From Pseudomonadota bacterium (GTDB lineage: Bacteria; Desulfobacterota; Binatia; Binatales; Binataceae): a stretch of DNA of 64,000 nucleotides. Under the pieces are notes generated by a model. It worked only from the letters and a program-made list of their open reading frames with translations, searched no databases and was not told where the DNA came from. Shown piece by piece: positions 42,579 through 52,080 of the stretch. Positions within the stretch are counted from its first letter, which is position 1. Each line of letters opens with the position of its first letter. Both the position numbers and the translations under genes were made by a program. The stretch lies in contig JAJPHZ010000035.1 in the NCBI GenBank assembly GCA_021325025.1, positions 372,001 to 436,000 on the forward strand, written 5' to 3'.

Positions 42579-44972
42579 ATGGCTGTGATCAAAAACACCA
42601 AGCCCGCCTTCGGCGGGCCCGGAATCGAACCGCGCTGGACGCGCGGCGCCAAGGACGGCGTGGGCACGGCGTACAGCGTTGCGAGCAGCGTATGGTACAC
42701 GCTGTCAGGCGGCGTAGTCAGCGAAGTTTACTATCCGACTATCGACCGGCCGCAGATTCGCGACCTTCAGTTTCTGATCACCGACGGCGCCACCTTCTTT
42801 CACGACGAACGCCGCCATCTGGAGTCCCGCATCTTCCGGCCCGAGCCCTATGCGCTGGGCTACGAAATCATCAACACCGACCGCAACGGGCGTTATCGGT
42901 TGGTCAAGGAAGTGATCGCCGATCCGCGCCGCTCGTGCATGCTGATGCGCACCCAGTTGGAGGGTCAACCGTCGCTGTTGCCGCAGTTGCGGCTGTTTGT
43001 CCTGCTCGCGCCGCACCTGGAGGTCGGCGGATGGAACAACACCGGCAACGTTGCCGAGGCGGCAGGGCGGATGATTCTGACGGCGCACAAGGGCGGCATC
43101 TGGCTTGCCCTGGGGGCGACGATTCCATTTGCGCGATGCTCATGCGGATACGTGGGCAGCACCGACGGATGGCAGGATCTCGCCGATAATTTTCAGATGG
43201 ATTTCGAATTCGACTGCGCCATCGCGGGCAATATCGCACTGACCGGGGAGCTGGACCTGAGCTACGGACGCCGGTTCACGGTGGGACTGGCCTTCGGCGA
43301 CAGCCTGCATCGCGCCGTCACCACGCTGTTTCAGTCGCTCGGCATACCCTACGAAGAAAATCAGCAGCGGTTCAATGGCGAATGGGGCCGCGCGTGCGAA
43401 CGCGCGCTGCCGCTGGACGGTTATGCGGACGACGCCGGGCAGTTGTACCGCGCCAGCCACAACCTGCTGTTGTCGCACGAGGACAAGAAGTTTCCCGGCG
43501 CGCTGATCGCCTCGGTCGGAATCCCGTGGGGCGAGTCCAAGGGCGATGAAGACCTCGGCGGTTACCATCTGGTGTGGACACGCGATCTGGTCCATGCGGC
43601 GACCGGGCTGTTGGCCTCGGGAGATCCGGAAGCGGCAGTGCGCGCGCTCATCTACCTGGCCTGCCTGCAGCTTCCCGACGGCGGCTTCTATCAGAACTTC
43701 TGGATCAACGGCGAGCCATACTGGCGCGGCGTGCAACTGGACGAAGTGGCCTTTCCCATCCTGCTGGCATGGCGCCTGTGGCAGGCCGGCGCGCTGACCG
43801 AATTCAACCCCTATCCGATGGTAATGAAGGCAGCCGCCTACCTGATTTCCAGGGGGCCGGTGACGCCGCAGGAGCGCTGGGAGGAGAACAGCGGGCTGTC
43901 ACCCTCCACGCTGGCCAGCAACATCGCGGCGCTGATCTGCGCGGGCAGCTTTGCACGCGCGGCCGGCGACGAGATTTCCTCGCTGTTGCTCGAGCAGTAC
44001 GCCGACTTCCTCGAAGCCCACATCGAGGCCTGGACCGCGACCACCGACGGCGTGCTGCTGCCCGGGGTGCGCCGTCACTATATAAGGATCAATCCCGTGG
44101 AGCCCGACGACCCCGACCCCGACAAGGATCCCAACCGCGGCGTGGTGCTGATTCGCAACCGTCCGCCGGGTGCGCAGGCCTTTTTCCAGGCGCGCGAGAT
44201 CGTCGATCCGGGATTCCTGGAATTGGTGCGATACGGTATCCGGCGTCCCGGCGACTCCCTGATCGAGGATTCGCTCCAGGTGGTCGATGCCCTACTGAAA
44301 GTAGAGACACCGTTTGGGCCGTGCTGGCGCCGCTACAACCACGACGGCTACGGCGAGCGCCGCGACGGCGGCCCGTTCCAGGGATGGGGATGTGGACGCG
44401 CCTGGCCGCTGCTGACCGGCGAGCGCGGCCATTACGAGTTTGCCGCCGGACGCAACGTCCGCCCCTACATCGCCGCGATGGAGAGGTTCGCCTCATCCGG
44501 CGGCTTGCTCTCCGAGCAGATTTGGGACGAGGCGGACCGCCCGGAACTGCTCCTGTATTTCGGCCGTCCCACCGGCTCGGCGATGCCGCTGATGTGGGCG
44601 CACGCGGAATACATCAAGCTGCTGCGCTCGGTGTGCGACGGGGTGATTTTCGATCTGATTCCCGAGGTGGCGGAGCGTTACCGCAATTCGCATCCGCAGC
44701 CGCCCGAGATCTGGAAATTCAACCGCCAGGTGCGTGCGGTGCGCGCCCCCGCGACGGTGCGCGTTGTGGCGCAGGCGCCCTTCATGCTGCATTGGACGCT
44801 GGATGAATGGCGCCACGCGGTCGACACCAATTCCACTTCCAGCGCACTGGGAATCGATTTCGTGGACGTCGCCGTGCCCGCCGGCCAGACCGCGCCGCTG
44901 CGCTTCACCTTTTTGTGGACGTCCGGCCAGCGATGGGAAGGGCGCGATTTCAGCGTCGCGGTTGCGGGGTAA
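42579..44972 (+). CDS. GH15 glucoamylase/glucodextranase-like glycoside hydrolase
   Basis: This is a 797-aa glycoside hydrolase. The first 270 residues form a beta-sandwich domain (GTAYSVASSVWYTLSGGVVSEVYYPTIDR) typical of bacterial glucoamylases and glucodextranases. The (alpha/alpha)6 barrel follows, with EDLGGYHLVWTRDLVH, the acid-type Glu near residue 390 in YWRGVQLDEVAFPILL, and the base-type Glu near 614 in RAWPLLTGERGHYE. A C-terminal beta domain ends the chain. It releases glucose from alpha-glucans. No signal peptide is visible, so it probably acts in the cytoplasm on glycogen- or trehalose-like glucans (inference). Confidence 0.93.
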   Translation: MAVIKNTKPAFGGPGIEPRWTRGAKDGVGTAYSVASSVWYTLSGGVVSEVYYPTIDRPQIRDLQFLITDGATFFHDERRHLESRIFRPEPYALGYEIINTDRNGRYRLVKEVIADPRRSCMLMRTQLEGQPSLLPQLRLFVLLAPHLEVGGWNNTGNVAEAAGRMILTAHKGGIWLALGATIPFARCSCGYVGSTDGWQDLADNFQMDFEFDCAIAGNIALTGELDLSYGRRFTVGLAFGDSLHRAVTTLFQSLGIPYEENQQRFNGEWGRACERALPLDGYADDAGQLYRASHNLLLSHEDKKFPGALIASVGIPWGESKGDEDLGGYHLVWTRDLVHAATGLLASGDPEAAVRALIYLACLQLPDGGFYQNFWINGEPYWRGVQLDEVAFPILLAWRLWQAGALTEFNPYPMVMKAAAYLISRGPVTPQERWEENSGLSPSTLASNIAALICAGSFARAAGDEISSLLLEQYADFLEAHIEAWTATTDGVLLPGVRRHYIRINPVEPDDPDPDKDPNRGVVLIRNRPPGAQAFFQAREIVDPGFLELVRYGIRRPGDSLIEDSLQVVDALLKVETPFGPCWRRYNHDGYGERRDGGPFQGWGCGRAWPLLTGERGHYEFAAGRNVRPYIAAMERFASSGGLLSEQIWDEADRPELLLYFGRPTGSAMPLMWAHAEYIKLLRSVCDGVIFDLIPEVAERYRNSHPQPPEIWKFNRQVRAVRAPATVRVVAQAPFMLHWTLDEWRHAVDTNSTSSALGIDFVDVAVPAGQTAPLRFTFLWTSGQRWEGRDFSVAVAG

Positions 44973-44994
44973 AAAGGCCGGCGCGCGGGCAATT

Positions 44995-45471
44995 TCAGCG
45001 CTGGCGCTGATAGGTACCCATCAGCGTGGCTTCGGCCAGGATATGCCCTCTCATCGCCTGCTCCAGCGCCAATTTGGTGGGCCGATGCAGGTTGGCGATT
45101 TCGGTGTCCAGGGCGTAGAGCTTGAAGAAGTAGCGATGCTTGCCGATCGGCGGACACGGACCGCCCCAACCGGTGCGCTTCCAGTCGTTGAGGCCCTGCA
45201 GCGTGCCCGCCGGCAGGTCCGCCGGCCGCACGCCTTCAGGCAGAGAGTGGGCGCTGGGCGGGATGTTGTACAGCACCCAATGCACCCAGGTCATTTTGGG
45301 CGCCGCCGGATCGGGCGCATCGGGGTCATCGACGATCAGGGCCAGGCTGCGTGTTTTTGGCGGAACGCCCGACCAGCTCAGCTCGGGTGAAATGTCGCTG
45401 CCGTCGCAGGTATAGAGCTTCGGAATTTCCTTTCCATGTTTGAACGCGGGAGACTTAAGTTGCAGTGCCAT
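44995..45471 (-). CDS. YbhB/YbcL family Raf kinase inhibitor-like (PEBP) protein
   Basis: This is a 158-aa phosphatidylethanolamine-binding-protein fold. Seen: SPELSWSGVPPKTRSLALIVDDPDAP, WVHWVLYNIPPSAHSLPEGV and the GGPCPPIGKHRYFFKLYALD ligand-pocket motif. Length is normal for the bacterial YbhB/YbcL group. Their physiological ligands are not well defined. ATG 45471 has AGAGGTG upstream and gives the family MALQLKSPAF start. It converges with the GH15 gene (22-nt gap). The next minus-strand gene upstream of it is an epimerase, 38 nt away. Confidence 0.93.
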   Translation of the reverse strand: MALQLKSPAFKHGKEIPKLYTCDGSDISPELSWSGVPPKTRSLALIVDDPDAPDPAAPKMTWVHWVLYNIPPSAHSLPEGVRPADLPAGTLQGLNDWKRTGWGGPCPPIGKHRYFFKLYALDTEIANLHRPTKLALEQAMRGHILAEATLMGTYQRQR

Positions 45472-45509
45472 CGGATGCACCTCTGTCAAAATTATCCGCG
45501 CCGTGATTT

Positions 45510-46433
45510 TCACTCCGCAAGCAGCTCGGGCGCGAGCGCCTGAACCATACGGCGGATCCCGTCACGCCAATCAACCTTGGTCTCGCCGATTAGCGAATGC
45601 ATCCGCGTCAAGTCGGTGGAGAGGCTGCCGAATGCCCGGGGATTGTCGGCGAAGCGCGCCTCCAGTCCGGTCAGCTCGCCCAGGTACGCGCACCACTCCT
45701 CGATACTCACGCGCGGCGCGCCGGCGAAGTTCGTCAGCGTCACCTCGGGAGTCGCAGCGGCGAGCAGGCGCGGAATTTTCTCGATGTAATCGTCGGTATG
45801 CAGCAGATTGTAGTAGTTGGGGCGCTCGGGATGGACTTCGATGGGTGCGCCGTTCTTCATCATCATGAGATGAAAATAAGGCCATCCGCCCCAATTGCCG
45901 TAAGGCACGCAAAGGCGCGCGATAGTGGTTGGGATGCCGAACTGGCGCGCCGCAAACATGCACACCCGCTCGCCGGCAATCTTGGAAATTGAATAGGTCG
46001 GCGACATCGCGCGATGGTTGTCGGCCAGCGGGTCCGACTCCTTGCGCGGCTGGTGGCCGCGGTATTCGTAAACGCCGGTGGTGGACATGTGCACAAAGGC
46101 CTTGGCGCGGCGGCATCGCGCCATCAAAAACCCCACGCCTTCGGCATTGGCCGCAAAGTCGTAGTCGAAGCGGTTGGACCGCCCCACCGCGCAGTTGATT
46201 ACGTAATCGACGTCTTCAGGTACCGCACCGAGGCTTTCAGGTTTGGTCAGGTCCGCCGCAATCGGCGTCCCGCCCAGCTCCTCCATCGCGCGGCGCTCTT
46301 CGTCCCTGGCGTAGCGCGCCATCGCGTAGACTTTTGCAACCTTGCTGTACTCGCGCACCAGCGGCCGCGATACCATCCCGGTCGCGCCCGTGATCAGGAT
46401 CTTTTTGCCCTCAAGGCTTACCGGATCGAACAT
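45510..46433 (-). CDS. NAD(P)-dependent epimerase/dehydratase (extended SDR)
   Basis: This 307-aa extended SDR has ILITGATGMVSRPLVREY with the GxxGxxG fold at residues about 13-24, DYVINCAVGRSN, the catalytic Thr of HMSTTGVYEY, and the YSISK Tyr/Lys pair. The C-terminal half (MMKNGAPIEVHPERPNYYNLLHTDDYIEKIPRLL) resembles sugar-nucleotide epimerases and cinnamyl-type reductases. GGGGAGGAGCC lies immediately before ATG 46433. Substrate unknown. It is divergent from the LLM gene at 46558. Confidence 0.88.
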   Translation of the reverse strand: MFDPVSLEGKKILITGATGMVSRPLVREYSKVAKVYAMARYARDEERRAMEELGGTPIAADLTKPESLGAVPEDVDYVINCAVGRSNRFDYDFAANAEGVGFLMARCRRAKAFVHMSTTGVYEYRGHQPRKESDPLADNHRAMSPTYSISKIAGERVCMFAARQFGIPTTIARLCVPYGNWGGWPYFHLMMMKNGAPIEVHPERPNYYNLLHTDDYIEKIPRLLAAATPEVTLTNFAGAPRVSIEEWCAYLGELTGLEARFADNPRAFGSLSTDLTRMHSLIGETKVDWRDGIRRMVQALAPELLAE

Positions 46434-46557
46434 GGCTCCTCCCCAGCTCAAAACAGCTTATCCAAAGCCTGCGGCGGCGCGCCAGCCGCGGGTTTGGCCC
46501 CGGGCACCGTGCGCGTTATAAGGATCGGCGAAACGACGGACCAAGCGCGGAGGCATT

Positions 46558-47427
46558 ATGAAAATTGGCGTGGCGAGCGTCATCACCGACCAGACCATCA
46601 GCATCGAGGACTACTATCGCACCTGCGAATCGCTGGGATTCGAATCGGCGTTCATCGGCGAACATCCGGTCATCCCGGTCGAGCACGTGACGCCGTTCCC
46701 CGCTGGCGGCAACGTGCCCGAGCGCTACAAACGCTTTCCCGATCCCTTCGTCGCGCTGGCGGTGGCCGGCTCCGTCACCAGGACCATCAAGCTCGGCACC
46801 TGCATCTGCCTGGTTCCGGAGCGCCATCCGATCCTGCTCGCCAAAGAAGTGGCGAGTGTGGACTACTTTTGCGGCGGGCGGTTCATCTTTGGCGTGGGCG
46901 GCGGGTGGTTTCCCGAGGAAAGCGAAATCATGGGCGCCAACTTCAAGCGGCGATGGCCCCAAACGGTGGAATATCTGAAGGCCGCACGTGAATTGTGGAC
47001 CAAGGACGTGGCGAGCTTCTCGGGCGAGTTCGTCAGTTTTCCCAAAGTGTATTGCTATCCCAAGCCGATACAGAAACCCTATCCGCCGATTCATATCGGC
47101 GCCGGCGGCTTCAACCAGTCGTGCAATCGCGCGCTGCGCAACACAGTGGCGATCGGCGACGGATGGATGCCGGTGTATCTGCCGCCGGAGCGGCTCAAGA
47201 AGGAATTGGCGACGCTGCGGCGGATGTGCGATGAGGCCGGCCGCGATTTCAGCAAAATCGAAATTTCCGTGGTCGTGATGGACGCCAAATCGCCCGACCC
47301 CCAAGGGATGCTGGCGCAATACGAAGAAGCCGGCTGCCATCGCCTGATTTTCGGCGACCAGATCCTGCCCCCGGGCGGCGAAGGCCAGCGCAGGCTGGAG
47401 ACGATCGCGCGCGATTATATCAAGTGA
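46558..47427 (+). CDS. LLM class flavin-dependent oxidoreductase, probably F420-dependent
   Basis: This 289-aa luciferase-like protein is closely similar to the 38518 product: MKIGVASVITDQTISIEDYYRTCESLG, FIGEHPVIPVEHV, TIKLGTCICLVPERHPILLAKE, FIFGVGGGWFPEESEIMGANF and PYPPIHIGAGGFN. GGAGG lies 5 nt before the ATG. Known F420-type members move hydride between F420H2 and alcohols, nitro groups or enones. The substrate here is unknown. It stands alone between the divergent epimerase and the convergent nitroreductase. Confidence 0.9.
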   Translation: MKIGVASVITDQTISIEDYYRTCESLGFESAFIGEHPVIPVEHVTPFPAGGNVPERYKRFPDPFVALAVAGSVTRTIKLGTCICLVPERHPILLAKEVASVDYFCGGRFIFGVGGGWFPEESEIMGANFKRRWPQTVEYLKAARELWTKDVASFSGEFVSFPKVYCYPKPIQKPYPPIHIGAGGFNQSCNRALRNTVAIGDGWMPVYLPPERLKKELATLRRMCDEAGRDFSKIEISVVVMDAKSPDPQGMLAQYEEAGCHRLIFGDQILPPGGEGQRRLETIARDYIK

Positions 47428-47515
47428 CCGCTGTCTTCTAGAGGAACGTAACCTCGGCGGCGCAGGTATACATCTCAGCGATTGCGGCGGCGTGAGCGAA
47501 AATGCCCGCGCCCAG

Positions 47516-48193
47516 TCACTTCCCGGGCCAGTGGTTGCCATAGCTGTCCAGGTAGGTGACATCGCTCAACGGCAGACGGCGCACCGGACCGTGTCCGTAA
47601 CCTGCCATCGGATAACCAATGGGCAGGGTCGCGAACAAGCGCATATCGTCGGGAGCATTGAGCAGCTTTCTGACCTCGTCCTCTTTGTAGGCAAGCACGG
47701 TGGTCAGAACGGTGCCCAGGCCCAGTGCGGCGCAGGCGACAATCATGTTCTGCACGGCCGGGAAAATGCTGCCGCCCATCAGGCGCAGGAAGATGGGCAT
47801 CTGCTCCGCAGGCAGATTGGGATGCTCAACGTCGGCAGTCATCTGCAGCCAGGCGAGTATTTGCACCGGCACTTCCCCGAAATGCTCGGCCAGATACATC
47901 GCACCGGACATCATTTTCTGCTGCCGCTCCCTTGTCATGTGAGCGGGAGGCTTACGGTTCAAATAGGCTCGGGCGGCGATTTGCATGGAGGCGCGGTAGA
48001 TCTCGCCGATTTGGCGGCGCCGCTCGGCGTCTTTTACTACTATGAAGCGCCAGTTCTGAAGATTGCTGCCGGTGGGTGCGCGCACGCCGGCGTCGACGAT
48101 CTTGGCAATCAGTTCATCGGGGACCGGATCGGGTTTGAGACGGCGCAAGGCGCGCGCCGTGTGAATTGCCTGGAATACGTCCATTTCTGCCAT
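47516..48193 (-). CDS. nitroreductase family FMN-dependent oxidoreductase
   Basis: This 225-aa nitroreductase-fold protein has the N-terminal MDVFQAIHTARALRRLKPDPVPDELI with the phosphate-binding Arg cluster, APTGSNLQNWRFIVV, an internal extension around KPPAHMTRERQQKMMSG, and a C-terminal GLGTVLTTVLAYKEDEVRKLLNAPDDMRLFATLPIGYP. Such enzymes bind FMN as dimers and reduce nitroaromatics, quinones or enones with NAD(P)H. GGAGG lies 7 nt before the ATG. It is on the same strand as the two CoA-transferase genes upstream, but about 115 nt separates it from the nearer one. Confidence 0.92.
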   Translation of the reverse strand: MAEMDVFQAIHTARALRRLKPDPVPDELIAKIVDAGVRAPTGSNLQNWRFIVVKDAERRRQIGEIYRASMQIAARAYLNRKPPAHMTRERQQKMMSGAMYLAEHFGEVPVQILAWLQMTADVEHPNLPAEQMPIFLRLMGGSIFPAVQNMIVACAALGLGTVLTTVLAYKEDEVRKLLNAPDDMRLFATLPIGYPMAGYGHGPVRRLPLSDVTYLDSYGNHWPGK

Positions 48194-48307
48194 TGATCTG
48201 CCTCCTGCCGAAAGTGCAAAGAGCGGACGAAGCTATTGATATTTGCGCAAGTATGCCAGTCACCCTCGCTCTCTTATCCCCTACTGGTTGTGTAGAGGCG
48301 ACAAAAT

Positions 48308-49531
48308 CTACTTCTTTTTGTAACGGCATAAGACGCCGCTGTTTTCCAATTGCGCGATCTTGTCGGGCGAATAGCCGAGATAACGCTGCAAAATTTCTGC
48401 GTTGTGCTGGCCCAGGGTGGGTGTTTCCAGCGTCAGTTCATCGGGAAAATCCGAGAAGCGGAATGGAAAGCCGGGCACCTGGTATTCGCCCAGGATCGGG
48501 TCGGAAATCGTGCGCACCGTGCCGCGCTGGCGCAGGTGCGGATGGTCGATCGCTTCCTCGACCGACAGCACGGGCGCGACCGGCACATGATGAGCGTCGA
48601 GGGCGGCCACCGCGGCGTCATCGCTGGGCATCGACGCGAGCCATTGCTGGATCGTGTCGATTACGAATTGTTTGTGCGCCACTCGTCCCGGCTCGGTCTT
48701 GAAGCGCGGGTCATCGCCCAGTTCGGGCTTGCCCATTGCCCGGCACAGCGATTGCCATTGCGCCAGGGTGATGGCGACAATGAATATGTAACGTTCTTTG
48801 CCTTTGAACAGACCCACCGGACAATGGGTTTCATGATGCAGTCCGGCGCGGCGCGGTTTGATCTCGCCGCGGCTGGAACTGGCTAATACCACGCTTTCCT
48901 CGTGGCAATGGAAGTAGGAATCGAGCAGTGTGACTTCCAGGAACTGGCCGCGGCCGGTGCGTTCGCGATGCAGCAGCGCGTAGCCGATCGCCGCATAGGC
49001 GTGGACGGCCGTCATCACGTCGCCCATCGCGGTGCGCAGCGGATAGGGCGGCCCGTCGGGCTCGCCCACCATCGAGACAATCCCCGCGTAGCACGCACCC
49101 ATCGGGTCGAAACCGGGCTTGAACGCCAGCGGCCCACTCTGGCCGAAAGTGGAAATCGAGCACATCACGATGCGCGGATTAATTTCGCGCACACGTTCAT
49201 AATCCAGGCCGAGTTTCGCCATCACGCCGGGCGTGAAATTTTCGGCGAGGATATCCACCTTGGCGAGGAGCTCCCTGATGATCCTGTTGCCTTCCGGATC
49301 CTTGGCATTGACGCACAGGCTCTTCTTGCCGCGGTTGTGCTGGCTGAAATAGGAACTGCGGCCGTCCTTGTATATCGGCGCGACGCGGGTGGGATCGCCG
49401 TAGGGCGTCTGCTCGACCTTGATCACCTCCGCGCCGGTCTGCGCCAGCAGCCGGGTAAGCGTGGGCCCGGCGATGAACTGCGTCATGTCCAGAACTTTGT
49501 AGCCCTTAAGGATATGCTGTTGGCCAGGCAT
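48308..49531 (-). CDS. CaiB/BaiF class III CoA-transferase
   Basis: This is a 407-aa family III CoA-transferase. Seen: GYKVLDMTQFIAGPTLTRLLAQTGAEVIKVE, AENFTPGVMAKLGLDYERV, the catalytic-type Asp171 in MGDVMTAVHA and HRERTGRGQFLEVTLLDSYF. It is very similar in plan to the 34333 product. GGGAGG lies about 6 nt before the ATG. It follows the double CoA-transferase by 26 nt, so the two are likely co-transcribed. Such pairs are common in gene sets for carnitine, crotonobetaine, oxalate or aromatic-acid activation. The acid here is unknown. Confidence 0.92.
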   Translation of the reverse strand: MPGQQHILKGYKVLDMTQFIAGPTLTRLLAQTGAEVIKVEQTPYGDPTRVAPIYKDGRSSYFSQHNRGKKSLCVNAKDPEGNRIIRELLAKVDILAENFTPGVMAKLGLDYERVREINPRIVMCSISTFGQSGPLAFKPGFDPMGACYAGIVSMVGEPDGPPYPLRTAMGDVMTAVHAYAAIGYALLHRERTGRGQFLEVTLLDSYFHCHEESVVLASSSRGEIKPRRAGLHHETHCPVGLFKGKERYIFIVAITLAQWQSLCRAMGKPELGDDPRFKTEPGRVAHKQFVIDTIQQWLASMPSDDAAVAALDAHHVPVAPVLSVEEAIDHPHLRQRGTVRTISDPILGEYQVPGFPFRFSDFPDELTLETPTLGQHNAEILQRYLGYSPDKIAQLENSGVLCRYKKK

Positions 49532-49557
49532 AATGTCCTCCCTGGTATATTCGGACG

Positions 49558-52020
49558 TCAGATGACTATCTGGTCGCGGCGCAGCGCCGCAATTTTGTCG
49601 CTTGAATAACCCAGCAGTCCGGCCAGCACTTCCTCGGTATCAGCGCCCAGTGCGGGCGCGGCGCGGCGCACCCGGCAGCCGGTCGCAGACATGCTCCAGG
49701 GGATGCCCGGTTCGGTCAGACGGCTGCCGTCCTCATGCGGCGGTTGGACGAGGAAGCCGCGCTCGCGCAAATGAGCGTCTTCGGCGACATCCTTGTTGTT
49801 GAAACTGGGGAATGCCGTGACGCCGCAGCGCTGCAGCAGCTCCGCAGTCTCCCATCGGTCGCGGCTTTTGGTCCACAACGAGATGATATGGTCGAGTTCG
49901 TCCTCATTGCGTTTACGCATCGCGGCGCTGGCAAAGCGCGGGTCATCGGCTAGCGCGGGCCGGCCCATCGCTTCGCACAGCGCCCGCCATTCGCTTTCGG
50001 TGCCGACCGCGATCGTGATCCAGGCTTCGGCGCCGCCCGCTGCGGGGTAGCAGTTGTGCGGGCACATCAGGGCGTCGCGGTTGGCGGTAAAACCGGGGTC
50101 GCGGCCGCTCATCGCATACTGGAGCAGCATTTCGGGCAAAACCATCTCGAGCACTTCGAGCATCGAAAGGTCGATGTACTGACCCACGCCCGTGCGCTTT
50201 CTGTGAATGAGAGCAGCCGCAATCAGATAGGACGCGAACAGGCCGCTGGCGGGGTCGCTGTAGGCCACCGCCGCTTCGCGCGGCCGATCGCCCGGATAAC
50301 CGGTGACCGACAGCAGGCCCGATTGCGCGCCGAGCTGCGGCCCGTAGTTGACGAAGCGCGCGTATGGTCCGGTGCGTCCGTAACCCGACATCGATACCAT
50401 GATCAGGTCGGGCCGGTAGCGGCGCAGCACCTCGTATCCCAGTCCCATCCGGTCGATCACGCCGGGACCGAAGTTCTCGACCACGACGTCGCAGTGGCGC
50501 GCCAGCTCGCAAGCGATCTCAACCGCTTCAGCCCGCGCCAGGTTAAGCTCGACACTGAGCTTGTTGTGATTCCACTGATTGAAGGGCCCCGCCCGATTCG
50601 GGCCCGGCGTGCCGCCCAAATACGGCGGCAGGCGGCGCGTGGCGCACAAGCGTCTGGAACTCTCGATACGAATGACCTCGGCGCCGAGATAGGCAAGCTG
50701 GAGTGTGCAGAACGGTCCGGCCCACACCCAACTGAAGTCCAGTACGCGCACGCCGCGAAGCGGTCCGCCATCGTGCGGTCCGGCGTCAGCCGCGCCGCCG
50801 CCCGGTACCGTCGGCGCGCCGTCCCAGCTCCTGTCGGCGAGGACTTCCCGATTATGCTCGCCCAGTTGCGGAGCGGGACGGCTGAGCCTGAAGGTCATCG
50901 CGGTGGACTTGAAAGGCGCGGTAGGTATTTCGACGCAACGTCGGGCCGCGGCAGGCATCGGCAGCGCAGCGAAGAAGTCGCGTGAGCGCAATTGTGGGTC
51001 GGCATAAGCGTCGGACGCGCGGTTGACGGGTGCGACCGGAATCCGTTTGGCCTGAGCGGCAAGGAACAACTCCTGCGTTTTCCATTGCCGGGTCAGCTCG
51101 GACAGCAGCGGGTCCAGGGCCTCGGCGTTGGCGCCCCTGGCAAAGCGGTCCTTGAAAATCTCCTCGCGCGCCCACTCGGGATTGCCCAACAGTTCCATCA
51201 GGCGGTCCCACTGCGCGTCCTCCAGGAAATTCATCTGTATCCAACCGTCGGCGCAGGGTACGACGGTGCGCGGGCCGTAACTGTACTTTCCCAGCCGCGA
51301 TGACTGTTGGCCGTTGTAGGTGTAGTGAATTAGCGTGGATTCCGACATCGCGGCCAGGCATTCCTGCTCCGAAATGTCGATCGACTGGCCCATGCCGCCG
51401 CGGGCAATGCGATGAAAGTACGCGGCCAGCGCGGTGAGCGCGGCGTACACGCCGCTTTGGAATTCCGCCTGATGGCCGAACAGCTTGAGCGGCGGCAGCT
51501 CGGGAAAGGGCGACGCCCCCGGTCCCGTGGCCGGCATCCCGGACGCGTGCGCCGCCGTCAGTTCGCAGGCGCGGTGATTCGCGCGCGGGCCGCGCTCGCC
51601 GAAGGGTGAAAGCGAAGCGACCACCAGGTGCGGATGGGCCCGGCGCAGGTCGGCGCTTTGCATGCGTGCCGCGTCGCGGTCGCCGGGCGCGACGTTATGA
51701 ATCAGAATATCGGCACCTGCCAACAACCCGTCGAGGCGCGCGCGGTCGGCGGCGTCATTGAGGTCGAGCGTGACGCCGTACTTGTCGGCGTTAAGATACA
51801 AAAACAGTCCGCTCAGGTTGGGATCGACAAGGCTGTCGAAAAACGGGCCGCGGCGGCGCGTCGGGTCGCCCTGCGGCGGCTCGACCTTGACAACTTCGGC
51901 GCCCAGCAGCGCCAGCAGTTTAGCGCCGAACGCGGCCGCCACCCCGCCGCCGCATTCGACGACACGAATCCCGGCCAATGCCAATGCATACGCCATCTGC
52001 TCGGTGTGGGTGCTTGTCAA
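49558..52020 (-). CDS. tandem-fused class III CoA-transferase (two CaiB domains)
   Basis: This 820-aa protein holds two complete family III CoA-transferase domains (about 10-405 and 425-815), joined by an Ala/Gly-rich linker. Domain 1 lacks the catalytic Asp: its equivalent loop reads FGHQAEFQSG. Domain 2 has Asp589 in AYSDPASGLFA. This one-active-domain layout is also known from DddD, the dimethylsulfoniopropionate CoA-transferase/lyase. Whether this enzyme shares that function cannot be told from sequence. The start is TTG 52020, with AGAGGAA eight bases upstream. It is probably the first gene of the 52020-48308 transcript. Confidence 0.87.
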   Translation of the reverse strand: MTSTHTEQMAYALALAGIRVVECGGGVAAAFGAKLLALLGAEVVKVEPPQGDPTRRRGPFFDSLVDPNLSGLFLYLNADKYGVTLDLNDAADRARLDGLLAGADILIHNVAPGDRDAARMQSADLRRAHPHLVVASLSPFGERGPRANHRACELTAAHASGMPATGPGASPFPELPPLKLFGHQAEFQSGVYAALTALAAYFHRIARGGMGQSIDISEQECLAAMSESTLIHYTYNGQQSSRLGKYSYGPRTVVPCADGWIQMNFLEDAQWDRLMELLGNPEWAREEIFKDRFARGANAEALDPLLSELTRQWKTQELFLAAQAKRIPVAPVNRASDAYADPQLRSRDFFAALPMPAAARRCVEIPTAPFKSTAMTFRLSRPAPQLGEHNREVLADRSWDGAPTVPGGGAADAGPHDGGPLRGVRVLDFSWVWAGPFCTLQLAYLGAEVIRIESSRRLCATRRLPPYLGGTPGPNRAGPFNQWNHNKLSVELNLARAEAVEIACELARHCDVVVENFGPGVIDRMGLGYEVLRRYRPDLIMVSMSGYGRTGPYARFVNYGPQLGAQSGLLSVTGYPGDRPREAAVAYSDPASGLFASYLIAAALIHRKRTGVGQYIDLSMLEVLEMVLPEMLLQYAMSGRDPGFTANRDALMCPHNCYPAAGGAEAWITIAVGTESEWRALCEAMGRPALADDPRFASAAMRKRNEDELDHIISLWTKSRDRWETAELLQRCGVTAFPSFNNKDVAEDAHLRERGFLVQPPHEDGSRLTEPGIPWSMSATGCRVRRAAPALGADTEEVLAGLLGYSSDKIAALRRDQIVI

Positions 52021-52036
52021 CGGCGGTTCCTCTCGA

Positions 52037-52080
52037 TTCCTATATCGTTCCTATATCGTTGACGCTGAGCTGTTTGTCAA
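52037..52080 (-). promoter_or_regulatory. putative promoter with tandem 11-bp repeats
   Basis: On the minus strand TTGACA (52080-52075) is followed after 19 nt by TATAGG (52055-52050). It is followed by a second identical copy of an 11-bp unit (TTCCTATATCG on the plus strand, 52037-52047 and 52048-52058). The site lies about 30 nt upstream of the TTG start of the tandem CoA-transferase gene. The spacer is longer than ideal. The duplicated unit could be an operator. Confidence 0.35.

Noticed and set aside
49558..52020. Firm assignment as dddD
   Set aside because: Domain layout and the single Asp match, but substrate specificity cannot be read from sequence, and no DMSP transporter or downstream genes are nearby.
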